NCBI GenBank assembly: GCA_900316255.1
Contig: ONCI01000001.1
Coordinates: 124,001 to 188,000, forward strand
Origin: an uncultured Eubacteriales bacterium
Lineage (GTDB): Bacteria > Bacillota > Clostridia > Oscillospirales > Oscillospiraceae
DNA: 64,000 nt
Direction: 5' to 3'
The notes under the pieces are model-generated. The model searched no databases. It had not been told where the DNA came from and saw only the letters and a program-made list of their open reading frames with translations. Below are positions 35,419 to 43,520 of this stretch, in pieces; position 1 is the stretch's first letter; each line of letters begins with the position of its first letter. Made by a program: the position numbers and the translations under genes.

Positions 35419-36459
35419 TTACATCTCAAGCCAGCGGCGCCGGACGATCTTGCCAAGCTCCAGACTGCAGTCAGGCAAGGCTTCTCCGAGCAGTCTCTTG
35501 ACATTCAGGTAGGGCAAATTCACGCCGGCCAGACGAAAAACCGGAATACCGGCAGTGATCCGTGGGTTGCATTCAACAAGAAACGGTGTCCCGTCTTCCC
35601 GCTCCAGAACATCAAAGCCGATGTTTCCGTCAAGCTTCAGCTTTTCGGCGACCAGGCTGCACAGACTCTCGATTTCGTCGTGACGTACGACTTCGCTGTT
35701 CAGCATGATCCCGTGGTCCATGCCCAGACTTTTCCTGCAGCAGCAGTACAGGACTTTTCCCTGCTCTGCCAGCAGATCTACGGTGTACTCGTTTCCGGGA
35801 AGGTACTCCATGACCAGAAGTTCCGGGAACTCCTCCGCCTCTGCCAGGATCTCCTCCATTTCAGAGAGCCTGATAAAGCAGGAATTCGGCTTCTCATGCA
35901 GATACATCTCGTAACGAGGTCTGGTCTCATCGATGATCCGAAAGCCTCTGCTGCCGCTGCCGCTGGTGGTCTTGACACAGACCCGTTTGTCGGGATAACC
36001 CAGCTCCCTGACAGCCGCCTCAAAGGATTCCATGCTGTGAACGGCTCTGAAGTCAGCGCAGGGGATCCCGTTTTGCTTCAGAAAATCGAACAGCTTTCGT
36101 TTGTCATTGGCAATTTCCAGGGACTCTGCCCCGGAGACGGATACTTTTACACCGATCGCCTCAAATCGTGCGCGGTTTCTCGCCAGGGCATTCAGCTCCA
36201 CCGACATGATGGGAAGAAGAACGTCCACATGCTCCTTTTCACAAATGGCAAGAAGCGCGTCAATATAACCCGGATCATCGCCGCGGGGGACAGGGTAATA
36301 GGCGTCACACATCTGCAGCAGACTGGGGTCGTCGTTCATATCCACGCCGATCAGCCGGACTTTGCGTTCCCCGTTCTGCGTCAGGCAAGCTGTCGTCCCG
36401 GGCATAAACACGTTTCCTGCAGCTGTGATCATGACTGTTATTTCTCTCAGCGCTTCCAT
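35419..36459 (-). CDS. CarB-like ATP-grasp ligase
   Basis: 346 residues with a pre-ATP-grasp domain (MITAAGNVFMPGTTACL), the ATP lid VCVKTTSGSGSRGFRI, VMEYLPGNEYTVDLL and the metal block FDVLEREDGTPFLVECNPR. It belongs to the carbamoyl-phosphate-synthase-like ATP-grasp group, not to the ATPgrasp_ST family of blocks A and B. Carboxylate-amine ligation is likely; in this operon the substrates could be the decarboxylase product and a hydroxy acid (inference). RBS GAGG, 7 bases before the ATG. Confidence 0.85.
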   Translation of the reverse strand: MEALREITVMITAAGNVFMPGTTACLTQNGERKVRLIGVDMNDDPSLLQMCDAYYPVPRGDDPGYIDALLAICEKEHVDVLLPIMSVELNALARNRARFEAIGVKVSVSGAESLEIANDKRKLFDFLKQNGIPCADFRAVHSMESFEAAVRELGYPDKRVCVKTTSGSGSRGFRIIDETRPRYEMYLHEKPNSCFIRLSEMEEILAEAEEFPELLVMEYLPGNEYTVDLLAEQGKVLYCCCRKSLGMDHGIMLNSEVVRHDEIESLCSLVAEKLKLDGNIGFDVLEREDGTPFLVECNPRITAGIPVFRLAGVNLPYLNVKRLLGEALPDCSLELGKIVRRRWLEM

Positions 36460-36472
36460 TTTCCAACCTCAA

Positions 36473-37699
36473 TTAAATGACATAGGTGCCAAGCAGATCT
36501 TCAAAAGACTCTGCCCGCTTGATCTCCAGGTATTCTCCGCTTTCCTTCTTGACGATCATGGCGCAGTTTGGCCAGATAAACGGCGGCTTGTAGACGTTGG
36601 AATAACCGCCCACATTGCCGAACTGCACGTAGTCGCCAAGACCCAATGAGCCTGTATATCCCTGATACATGACGTCCTGCTCCAAACAGGTATAGCCGAC
36701 CAGATCTGCATTCGTAAAATGCTCGGACCGACCGCCGGCCGGGATGACTTTCACCGGGAGCTTCTTGAGCGTGCAGGTTTCTCCCAGATTGTGTTCGCTG
36801 CAATTCAGGATCGCGAAGCTTTTCCCCTTTATTGTTTTGATTGCGTCTATGCGCCCAAGGAAGTCGATATATTTGTTGATCAAAGTTGTACCTGGCTCTG
36901 TGAGAAGGATGGGTTTCTGATCCTCGGCATATCCACTGTAGTGATCTGAGAACAGCTTTGCCGTCACAGCAGCGTAATCCTCGTAAGAGGGAACAAGATC
37001 AAACTGCGCTGCGAATGCGGGATCCATTTTCCCGAACATCCCGCTTCCCAGATCAATGAACTTCGGCGGATCGTTCGGGAAAAAGCGATCCGACAGATCC
37101 AGCATGATCTCGGAACGTCTCCGCCAGGCATCCAGCCCTCTGCAGCGGCTGATGTGACAGTGCAGCCCTGCTACCCTCAGGTTGGGAACGCCCTTCACGA
37201 TCGCAAAGGCTCTGGTCAGATCCTCTGGATCCATTCCGAAGCGGGAAAGAAAGCTCTGACCCACGTCCAGATTGACTCGCAAGCCGATCTCAAAACTGCC
37301 GGACGGAAACTGCTTTGCTCTGCGGCACACCGCATCCAGCTCATCAAGATTGTCCACATTGAGAATGCAGCCTTCAAGAAGCGCTTTCAGCCCGTCCTCG
37401 CCCTTGTTCGGACCGTTGAAAACAATTGCTTTGCCGGCAAAGCCCACGCGCTTTGCAAGTTCATATTCAAAGCCCGACACGACCTCGGCATAGCCTCCCA
37501 GCTTCTTTACCAGGGAGCAGATATAGGGCGTGTAATTCGTCTTGAACGAATAGGAAAGCTGATACTTGGGATACTGCCGTTTCAGCGCCGTTTCGAACGC
37601 TCGATAGTTTTGGATAAAGGAGCTTTCGTCCAAAACATACAGCGGGTTTCCGAATTCTGCTTCCAGCTTGCGGATCGTCTCGAGGCTAAAATCCATCAT
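36473..37699 (-). CDS. Type III (alanine-racemase-fold) PLP-dependent decarboxylase
   Basis: 408 residues, the size of diaminopimelate decarboxylase. The PLP lysine is in LSYSFKTNY, the phosphate-binding region includes HCHISRCRG and FIDLGSGMFG, and the C-terminal barrel has GPxC-type GYTCLEQDVMY. The second active-site part, LTEPGTTLI, is conserved. The substrate is an amino acid or amino-acid derivative; staphyloferrin SbnH is one relative. It is not likely to be lysA, given the neighbours. It overlaps the PIG-L gene by 4 bases. Confidence 0.82.
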   Translation of the reverse strand: MMDFSLETIRKLEAEFGNPLYVLDESSFIQNYRAFETALKRQYPKYQLSYSFKTNYTPYICSLVKKLGGYAEVVSGFEYELAKRVGFAGKAIVFNGPNKGEDGLKALLEGCILNVDNLDELDAVCRRAKQFPSGSFEIGLRVNLDVGQSFLSRFGMDPEDLTRAFAIVKGVPNLRVAGLHCHISRCRGLDAWRRRSEIMLDLSDRFFPNDPPKFIDLGSGMFGKMDPAFAAQFDLVPSYEDYAAVTAKLFSDHYSGYAEDQKPILLTEPGTTLINKYIDFLGRIDAIKTIKGKSFAILNCSEHNLGETCTLKKLPVKVIPAGGRSEHFTNADLVGYTCLEQDVMYQGYTGSLGLGDYVQFGNVGGYSNVYKPPFIWPNCAMIVKKESGEYLEIKRAESFEDLLGTYVI

Positions 37700-38358
37700 A
37701 TCATTGCTCTTTCTTCAAAGCTCAACTCAAGCCGCAGGACCTCAAAAGCCTCTGCGTATTTTTTCCCGATCTCATATCCCCGAAATCCGCAGCGGCAGCG
37801 TACGCCTTCAATCCAGTCTTCGGCACCGAACTTATTATACTCGCTTTTGTGACATTTCAGAGAGGCGATTTTCATGCAAAGCGTCGATTCTATGTCAACA
37901 TAAAGAGAGGGCTTGAAAGGTACGTAAGAGCGGCCTGAGGGCGTGATCGGCTCGTAGAAAAACACCGTGTTTTTTCTCCGCGCCGCGGCGATCGAGGCCT
38001 TTGCCACCCCTTCGTGGGCCTGATGCGTGTCAAAAGGATGATGGGTAAAAATGATGTCCGGGTTGAACGCAGCCATGCGTACATCGATCGCGTTCACTAC
38101 GTCAGAACGAAAGGGGATATCCTTTGTGGGAAAGTCGAGAATCTCAATTTCCGATATGCCCAGGGTGTGCAGCGCTTCGATTCCTTCTTGGACAGCCTGC
38201 TCATCGGAGCGCTGTACGATCCCGTCCTTGTTGGTGTAGCCGGACTTGCTCATAATGAGTACTCTGACTTCGTGCCCGGCCTTGATTGCTTTTGCCAGAG
38301 TTCCCCCGCAGGCGATCTCAATATCATCGAGATGCGCACCGATTGCCATGATCTTCAA
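37696..38358 (-). CDS. PIG-L family deacetylase
   Basis: 220 residues from TTG 38358, which gives the usual family start KIMAIGAHLDDIE; a TTG at 38400 would add 14 residues. The zinc motifs AHLDDIE and HHPFDTHQAH are intact. PIG-L enzymes remove N-acetyl groups from GlcNAc-type sugars or small conjugates. Deacetylation would expose an amine for the ATP-grasp ligase encoded in the same operon. Confidence 0.87.
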   Translation of the reverse strand: MKIMAIGAHLDDIEIACGGTLAKAIKAGHEVRVLIMSKSGYTNKDGIVQRSDEQAVQEGIEALHTLGISEIEILDFPTKDIPFRSDVVNAIDVRMAAFNPDIIFTHHPFDTHQAHEGVAKASIAAARRKNTVFFYEPITPSGRSYVPFKPSLYVDIESTLCMKIASLKCHKSEYNKFGAEDWIEGVRCRCGFRGYEIGKKYAEAFEVLRLELSFEERAMI

Positions 38359-38418
38359 TTTGTTCTTACTCCATTCTTCCCAAAATAGTATTTCGTGCAA
38401 AACGGTCGGGATCTTCCG

Positions 38419-39036
38419 TCAAACCGTTTTGCCTTTGTTTTCGTTATCCTTGTTGGCAAGGACCTTGAAGACGGTCATGAAGAGGATCTTGAGGTCCAGC
38501 CAGAAGGAGACGTGATCTGCGTACCAGCAATTCAGTTCGATCCGCTTGTTCCACTCTACCGTCTTGCGTCCGTTGACCTGCGCCCAGCCGGTGATCCCGG
38601 GACGAACATCGAACATATGGAGCTGCTCTTTCGTATATTGCTCATAGGGCCAGGGATGATAGGTCAGAGGAGGCCGCGGACCGATCAGGGACATATCGCC
38701 TTTCAGAATGTTGACAAGCTGCGGGAGTTCGTCGATAGAGCTGGCCCGCAGGATCTTTCCGACGCGGGTCACCCGCGCGTCCCCTTTATCCGAATAGACG
38801 CCGGAACCGGTGTGCTCTGCATTTTGGATCATGGAGCGAAACTTGACCATCTGAAAGACTTTTCCCTTGTAGCCGATGCGCGCCTGCTTAAATAGAACAG
38901 GTCTCCCGGACTCCAGGGCGATCAGCAAAGCAGAAAGAAGCGTGATCGGTGAGCTGATCACGAGCCCCACGGCTGAGATCACGATATCAAGCCACCGCTT
39001 GCCGTGATTTCGGTAAAGTGACGGTCTGGTTTTCAA
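38419..39036 (-). CDS. Initiating phosphoglycosyl transferase (small monotopic type)
   Basis: 205 residues from a TTG start (AGGTG upstream). One N-terminal membrane segment ([20 protein letters not shown]), then [29 protein letters not shown] and [13 protein letters not shown], the whole catalytic core of the WbaP/PglC family. It transfers a sugar phosphate from a UDP-sugar to undecaprenyl phosphate and so starts repeat-unit assembly. It is the first gene of block D. Confidence 0.92.
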   Translation of the reverse strand: MKTRPSLYRNHGKRWLDIVISAVGLVISSPITLLSALLIALESGRPVLFKQARIGYKGKVFQMVKFRSMIQNAEHTGSGVYSDKGDARVTRVGKILRASSIDELPQLVNILKGDMSLIGPRPPLTYHPWPYEQYTKEQLHMFDVRPGITGWAQVNGRKTVEWNKRIELNCWYADHVSFWLDLKILFMTVFKVLANKDNENKGKTV

Positions 39037-39170
39037 ATTCTATTTCACCTGCCAAGGCACAAAAATGAAAGTGTGCCGCACATTATTATCACACATGGCA
39101 TAGAGGCCGACGAGTCCCGCGTACAGACAGGAGGGCAGAAGACAAGCCTGTGTTAAACGTATCAATATCT

Positions 39171-39199
39171 ATTGTATCAGAGATTCGGAAAAATGCAAA
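39171..39199 (-). promoter_or_regulatory. Possible promoter for block D
   Basis: On the minus strand TTTGCA (39199-39194), a 17-base spacer and TACAAT (39176-39171) preceded by TGA as an extended -10. The leader to the TTG at 39036 is about 130 bases. It is divergent from the 5'-nucleotidase promoter; the 342-base gap 39037-39378 holds only these two promoters. Confidence 0.45.
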
Positions 39200-39320
39200 C
39201 AAAATCTTGCCAAACAGTAAAATATGATTTTCAATATCAGCAGTTCTCGGAAAGCTTCCGGGACATACGCGGCAGCTATCACAACATATGGGAAAACTTG
39301 AAAAGATTTGTGGCAAGATA

Positions 39321-39348
39321 TTGCAGTTCTGGATTTTGGTGATATAAT
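39321..39348 (+). promoter_or_regulatory. Probable sigma-A promoter of the 5'-nucleotidase gene
   Basis: TTGCAG (39321-39326) and a consensus TATAAT (39343-39348) with a 16-base spacer, 30 bases before the start codon. Confidence 0.65.
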
Positions 39349-39378
39349 AAAAACATCCTAATGAAAGAGGTTGTTCGC

Positions 39379-41049
39379 ATGAAAAAAAGAATCCTTGCGC
39401 TTCTCCTTACCTTCGTGCTGATTGTTGGCTGCTGCAGCTTTGTCGCATTTGCCGAAGGTGAAGAAACCAGACCCGACATCGTGATCCTTTTCACCAGCGA
39501 CGTGCACTGCGGCATCGACCAGGGCTTCGGCTATGCCGGCCTTGAACAGATCCGCGACGGCCTTGTTGCCCAGGGCAACGTTGTTATCCTTGTGGATGAC
39601 GGCGACAATATCCAGGGCGAGCCCATCGGCACCATGACCAAGGGCGAGGCTCTGGTCGAGCTGATGAACGCGGCAGGTTATGAAATCGCGATCCCCGGCA
39701 ACCACGAATTCGACTATGGCATGGATCAGTTCCTGTCTCTGGCCGAGAAGGCCAAGTTCCAGTACATCAGCTGCAACTTCAATAAAGATGGTGAGCTGGT
39801 GTTTGAGCCCTACGTGATCAAGGAACTGGGCGGCGCCAAGGTCGCTTTCGTCGGCGTCACCACCCCCAAGACCCTGACCTCCTCCACCCCCAAGTACTTC
39901 CAGAATGAAAAGGGCGAGTTCGTCTATGGCTTCTTCCAGGACGAAACCGGCGAGGGCGTTTACAAGGCTGTGCAGAAGGCAGTTGACGATGCCCGTGCCG
40001 ATGGCGCCGAGTATGTCATCGTGCTGGGCCATATGGGCAATGAGGAAGAGTGCCGCCCCTGGACCTATGCCGACGTGATCGAGAACACCACCGGCATCGA
40101 CGCCTTCCTGGACGGCCACAGCCATGACACCGAACAGGTCACCATGAAGAACAAGGATGGCGAGGACGTCATCCGCTCCGCCTGCGGCACGAAGCTCGCC
40201 TGCGTCGGTTACTGCCGCATCGCCGGCGACGGCAAGATCACTGCCGGCATCTACAAATGGAACAACGATATCTCCGCTCCTGAACTCCTCGGTATTACCA
40301 ACGACATGTCCAAGGCAGTGGATAAGGCTTCCAACGCTCTGAACGAGAAGCTGAAGGAAGTCGTCGCTACCACTCAGGTCAAGCTGACCATCAACGATCC
40401 TGAGGCTGTGGACGAGAACGGCAAGCCCATCCGTATGGTCCGCCGCGCCGAAACCAACCTGGGCGACCTCTGCGCCGATGCCTACCGCGCCCAGTCCGGC
40501 GCTGATATCGCTTTCGTCAACGGCGGCGGTGTCCGCGTCAACATCGAGGCGGGTGACATCACTCTCAACGACATCCTGAAGGTCCATCCCTTCGGCAATG
40601 CCATGTGCGTCATCGAAGTCACCGGCCAGCAGATCCTGGATGCTCTGGAATGGGGCGCCCGCGCTGTTCCCGGCGAGAACGGCGGCTTCCTGCAGGTCTC
40701 CGGTCTGACCTATGAGATTCACACCTACATCGAGAGCCCCTGCAAGCAGGACGAGAACACCCTGTTTGCCGGTATCGAGGGCGAGCGCCGTGTGCAGAAT
40801 GTCCTTGTGAACGGGAAGCCCATCGATCCCAAAGCCACCTACACCCTGGCCAGCCATGACTACATGCTCCTCAACCAGGGCGACGGCTACTCCATGTTCG
40901 GCGGCTGCAAGCTCCTGCAGGATCGTGTGAAGCTGGATAACCAGGTCCTCATCGACTATATCGTCGACACTCTTGGCGGCACCGTCGGCGAGCAGTATGA
41001 TAACCCCTACGGCGAAGGCCGTATCGTGATCGTGGAAGAGAAGCCCTGA
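39379..41049 (+). CDS. Secreted 5'-nucleotidase / cyclic phosphodiesterase (UshA family)
   Basis: 556 residues from the ATG at 39379 (AGAGG 8 bases upstream). A signal peptide (KKRILALLLTFVLIVG to AFA) is followed by the metallophosphatase domain: FTSDVHCG, DDGDNIQG, GNHEFDYGMD, LGHMG and DGHSHD. The C-terminal nucleotidase domain has NLGDLCADAYRAQSGAD, FVNGGGVRVNIEAG and NQGDGYSMFGG. It should dephosphorylate extracellular nucleotides for salvage. No lipobox, LPXTG or SLH anchor is seen, so it is probably released. Confidence 0.9.
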   Translation: MKKRILALLLTFVLIVGCCSFVAFAEGEETRPDIVILFTSDVHCGIDQGFGYAGLEQIRDGLVAQGNVVILVDDGDNIQGEPIGTMTKGEALVELMNAAGYEIAIPGNHEFDYGMDQFLSLAEKAKFQYISCNFNKDGELVFEPYVIKELGGAKVAFVGVTTPKTLTSSTPKYFQNEKGEFVYGFFQDETGEGVYKAVQKAVDDARADGAEYVIVLGHMGNEEECRPWTYADVIENTTGIDAFLDGHSHDTEQVTMKNKDGEDVIRSACGTKLACVGYCRIAGDGKITAGIYKWNNDISAPELLGITNDMSKAVDKASNALNEKLKEVVATTQVKLTINDPEAVDENGKPIRMVRRAETNLGDLCADAYRAQSGADIAFVNGGGVRVNIEAGDITLNDILKVHPFGNAMCVIEVTGQQILDALEWGARAVPGENGGFLQVSGLTYEIHTYIESPCKQDENTLFAGIEGERRVQNVLVNGKPIDPKATYTLASHDYMLLNQGDGYSMFGGCKLLQDRVKLDNQVLIDYIVDTLGGTVGEQYDNPYGEGRIVIVEEKP

Positions 41050-41086
41050 TCGCTATTCTCCTCCCTGAGCAATTTATGATCTCTTG

Positions 41087-41116
41087 CCGGAGGCCCGTTT
41101 CGGGCCTCCGGTTTTT
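41087..41116 (+). terminator. Intrinsic terminator of the 5'-nucleotidase gene
   Basis: An 11-bp GC-rich stem (41087-41097 with 41101-41111), a 3-base loop and five T. Confidence 0.93.
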
Positions 41117-41179
41117 CCATATGAAATCCTGCGCATAGAGGCAAGCCGTGCCTGAATAGGATAGCGCAGGGGTGAAAAA

Positions 41180-41872
41180 ATGATCGAAAGCGCATGGCTT
41201 TTGCTGCTTGGCAGCGTTTTTTGGATGCTGCGTATCGCACCGGGAGGCAGTTTCCCCAGAACGCTCGGCAGGGTGGAAGAAGCGGAGTATCTCCGGCGCT
41301 GGTCCGAAGGAGACCTGGAGGCCAGAAATCTTCTGGTCGAGCACAATCTCCGCCTGGTGGCGCATATCGTGAAAAAGTATTACGCCCAGGCGGAGGACTT
41401 GGAGGATCTGATCTCCATCGGCACGGTGGGCCTCATCAAAGGCGTGAACACCTATCGGCCTGAGAAGGGGGTAAAGCTCTCCTCCTATATCAGCAGATGC
41501 ATCGAAAACGAGATCCTGATGAGCTTTCGCGGGAAACGTAAGAGCGCCGGGGACCTGAGTCTTTCCGATGCGCTGGATGTGGAAGAGGAGGGGGGAGCTC
41601 TTTCTTTTCTGGATGTGCTCTGCGATACGGATGATATGACGGAGCGCGTGGAGCGGGCAGAGCTCTGCCAAAACCTGCGCAATGCCGTTGAGACACAGTT
41701 GAGCCCGCGGGAGCGGGAGATCATCAGCCTGCGTTACGGTCTGCAGAGTGGAGAAGCCTTGACCCAACGTCAGGTGGCGGAGCGTTTTTCCATCAGTCGC
41801 AGCTACGTCTCCCGCATCGAAAAGCGTGCGGTGGAGAAATTGCGGGCAGCCTTAGGGGAAGGTGAGGGCTGA
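41180..41872 (+). CDS. sigK: Sporulation sigma factor, SigK-type
   Basis: 230 residues. The hydrophobic start MIESAWLLLLGSVFWML followed by GGSFPRTL matches the pro-sequence of SigK, which holds the factor at the membrane until processed. Then come EAEYLRRWSEGDLEARN, HNLRLVAHIVKKYY and DLISIGTVGLIKGVNTY (region 2), SRCIENEILMSFR and the C-terminal region 4 helix-turn-helix RQVAERFSISRSYVSRIEKR. SigK directs late mother-cell genes. The gene is continuous, with no skin-type insertion. A SigE paralogue is the alternative, but the short hydrophobic pro-sequence favours SigK. A 6-bp stem (41129-41134 with 41164-41169) lies just before the ribosome binding site CAGGGG. Confidence 0.85.
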   Translation: MIESAWLLLLGSVFWMLRIAPGGSFPRTLGRVEEAEYLRRWSEGDLEARNLLVEHNLRLVAHIVKKYYAQAEDLEDLISIGTVGLIKGVNTYRPEKGVKLSSYISRCIENEILMSFRGKRKSAGDLSLSDALDVEEEGGALSFLDVLCDTDDMTERVERAELCQNLRNAVETQLSPREREIISLRYGLQSGEALTQRQVAERFSISRSYVSRIEKRAVEKLRAALGEGEG

Positions 41873-41920
41873 TCCCGGGACCTGTGACACTGCGGTGGGG
41901 GACGGAGCATGCCGTGGGTC

Positions 41921-41949
41921 TTGAAAAATGATGGAAATGGTGCTATAAT
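41921..41949 (+). promoter_or_regulatory. Strong sigma-A promoter of the D,D-carboxypeptidase gene
   Basis: TTGAAA (41921-41926), 17 bases, TATAAT (41944-41949) preceded by TGC, an extended -10. The 80-base leader carries an 8-bp hairpin (41969-41976 with 41991-41998). Confidence 0.8.
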
Positions 41950-42031
41950 ACCAGCACTTGAGCGTTTTGTCGGTCATAGCATGCATCTTTTGACCGACGG
42001 GACGGATGGCATCGGAAGGAGGTGGCTGCTC

Positions 42032-42841
42032 TTGAATTGGAAAAAGGTCGCGTGGCTTGTCAGCATGGGGCTGCTGTGCCTTGCGCTTGTCGCCGTCGTT
42101 TCCGCCAGGATCGACGTGGCCACTGCATATCCCGATAACATCGATCCCGACGCTGTGAAGGAAGAGAAGATCGTCCTCAGTACGCCCACGCCTCATCCGA
42201 TCCAGGATGCCTGGCCGGATATCGACATCACTCTGCCGCAGTATGCCATGGTGAACAGCTCCCGTCTTCTTGCCTCCTCTTATGTACCGGATGTTGCCCT
42301 GATCAGTGGGACCTGGAACATGATGTTTGACGTCTCGGCGCTTCCGCATCTGGAGGCTATGATGCAGGATCTGCGGGACAACGGCTTTGGCGTCTATGTA
42401 GGCGGCGCTTACCGCTCCTATTCCTATCAGAAGCAGCGTTTTGACGGCAAGTGCTACAACATCGCGCTGGAAATGGGCATTGAGGGCAAGGAGATCTGGC
42501 TTCTGCCGGAGTATCAGTTGGCAGTGGAAGAGGCCAAGAAATATACCATGGAGCCCGGCTCCAGCGAACACCAGCTGGGTCTTGCGGTGGACCTCTATGA
42601 TAAGCAGTATGTGGCTCAGAATTACGATCATATGAACCAGAAGTTCTACGAGTATCTGGATTCCATCTGCGCGCATTACGGCTTTATCAAGCGGTATCCC
42701 ACCCGGAAGCTGCTGCTCACCGGCTGGGATGAACCCTGGCATTATCGCTATGTGGGCGAGGAGGCCGCCACCTTCATCATGAACAACAAGCTCTGCTACG
42801 AGGAGTTCTACGCCCACTACGTTCCTGATTTTGAATACTGA
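42032..42841 (+). CDS. D-alanyl-D-alanine carboxypeptidase, VanY-type (peptidase M15B)
   Basis: 269 residues from the TTG at 42032, chosen because AGGAGG lies 9 bases upstream and translation then opens with a signal anchor (KKVAWLVSMGLLCLALVAVV). Zinc and catalytic motifs are SSEHQLGLAVDL (HxxxxxxD) and EPWHYRYVG. GGAYRSYSYQ is the conserved substrate-side block. It trims the terminal D-Ala from peptidoglycan stem peptides outside the membrane. Not linked to vancomycin genes here; a housekeeping or sporulation role is likely. Confidence 0.88.
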   Translation: MNWKKVAWLVSMGLLCLALVAVVSARIDVATAYPDNIDPDAVKEEKIVLSTPTPHPIQDAWPDIDITLPQYAMVNSSRLLASSYVPDVALISGTWNMMFDVSALPHLEAMMQDLRDNGFGVYVGGAYRSYSYQKQRFDGKCYNIALEMGIEGKEIWLLPEYQLAVEEAKKYTMEPGSSEHQLGLAVDLYDKQYVAQNYDHMNQKFYEYLDSICAHYGFIKRYPTRKLLLTGWDEPWHYRYVGEEAATFIMNNKLCYEEFYAHYVPDFEY

Positions 42842-42845
42842 TCTC

Positions 42846-42880
42846 AACTGCGGCCGATTACTCGGCCGCAGTTGCATTTT
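42846..42880 (+). terminator. Intrinsic terminator of the carboxypeptidase gene
   Basis: A perfect 12-bp stem (42846-42857 with 42862-42873), 4-base loop, followed by GCATTTT. Confidence 0.85.
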
Positions 42881-42914
42881 CGGGCCGCAGATTCCAATAT
42901 CTTGCAAAAAATGC

Positions 42915-42943
42915 TTGCAATGCCCGCAATATAGTGGTATACT
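42915..42943 (+). promoter_or_regulatory. Promoter of the rimP-ribF operon
   Basis: TTGCAA (42915-42920) and TATACT (42938-42943) with a 17-base spacer, just upstream of the hairpin at 42971. Confidence 0.7.
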
Positions 42944-42970
42944 CACAAAGTAAGGATTATGGTTTTATGG

Positions 42971-42997
42971 AGAGTGGGTTGCGGCCCACTCTTTTTT
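42971..42997 (+). terminator. Leader terminator/attenuator of the rimP-nusA operon
   Basis: A perfect 8-bp stem (42971-42978 with 42985-42992) with a 6-base loop and a run of T to 42997 lies between the promoter and rimP, about 25 bases after the expected transcription start. It has every feature of an intrinsic terminator, yet the operon behind it is essential, so partial readthrough or regulated antitermination is implied. NusA itself acts at such hairpins, which makes feedback a natural guess (inference). Confidence 0.7.
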
Positions 42998-43030
42998 CGG
43001 GGCTGATCCGTCAGAACGGGAGTGTGAAGA

Positions 43031-43486
43031 ATGAGCAAGATCACCGAGCGTGTGTTCGAACTGGCAAAACCTGTGGTCGAGGAAGAGGGCTGCTCCCTGT
43101 GGGATGTGGAATACCTGCGGGAGGCCGGCACCTGGTATCTTCGGATCTATATCGATAAGGAAGGCGGCGTCTCCATCGACGACTGCGAGCGCATTAGCCG
43201 CCGTCTGGATCCCATTTTGGATGAGGCCGACCCGATTCCGGAAAGCTATGTCTTTGAAGTGGGTTCTGCCGGGGCGGACCGGGAGCTCAAGCGCCCCTCC
43301 GACTTTGCACAGTTTATGGACGCGGAGATCGAAGTAAAGCTCTATAAACCCCTGGACGGCAGCAAGTCTTTTGTGGGCAGACTCGCCGGCTACGAAGAGG
43401 GAACCGTCGTCCTGGACTGGCGCGGAAAGGAACTCCGTTTTGCTCCCGCTCAAATTGCGCAGGTCCGTTTATACGTGTCTTTTTAA
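43031..43486 (+). CDS. rimP: Ribosome maturation factor RimP
   Basis: 151 residues, typical size. LWDVEYLREAGTWYLRIYID, GGVSIDDCERISRRLD and YVFEVGSAGADRELK match the RimP N-terminal domain; the C-terminal SH3-like part follows. It binds the 30S subunit during assembly. First gene of the conserved operon, with nusA next. Confidence 0.95.
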   Translation: MSKITERVFELAKPVVEEEGCSLWDVEYLREAGTWYLRIYIDKEGGVSIDDCERISRRLDPILDEADPIPESYVFEVGSAGADRELKRPSDFAQFMDAEIEVKLYKPLDGSKSFVGRLAGYEEGTVVLDWRGKELRFAPAQIAQVRLYVSF

Positions 43487-43520
43487 CAGAAATGTTCAAG
43501 CATAGAATGGAGAGTTACAA

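Noticed and set aside
36473..37699. Diaminopimelate decarboxylase (lysA)
   Set aside because: The fold fits, but its tight coupling with PIG-L, ATP-grasp and aldolase genes points to a dedicated biosynthetic role.
39358..40857. 499-codon minus-strand frame opposite the 5'-nucleotidase gene
   Set aside because: Repetitive Gly/Asp/Leu-rich shadow without start signal; the plus gene has a signal peptide, promoter and terminator.
41180..41872. General or flagellar sigma factor
   Set aside because: A hydrophobic pro-sequence followed by GGSFPRTL is specific to the sporulation SigE/SigK group.
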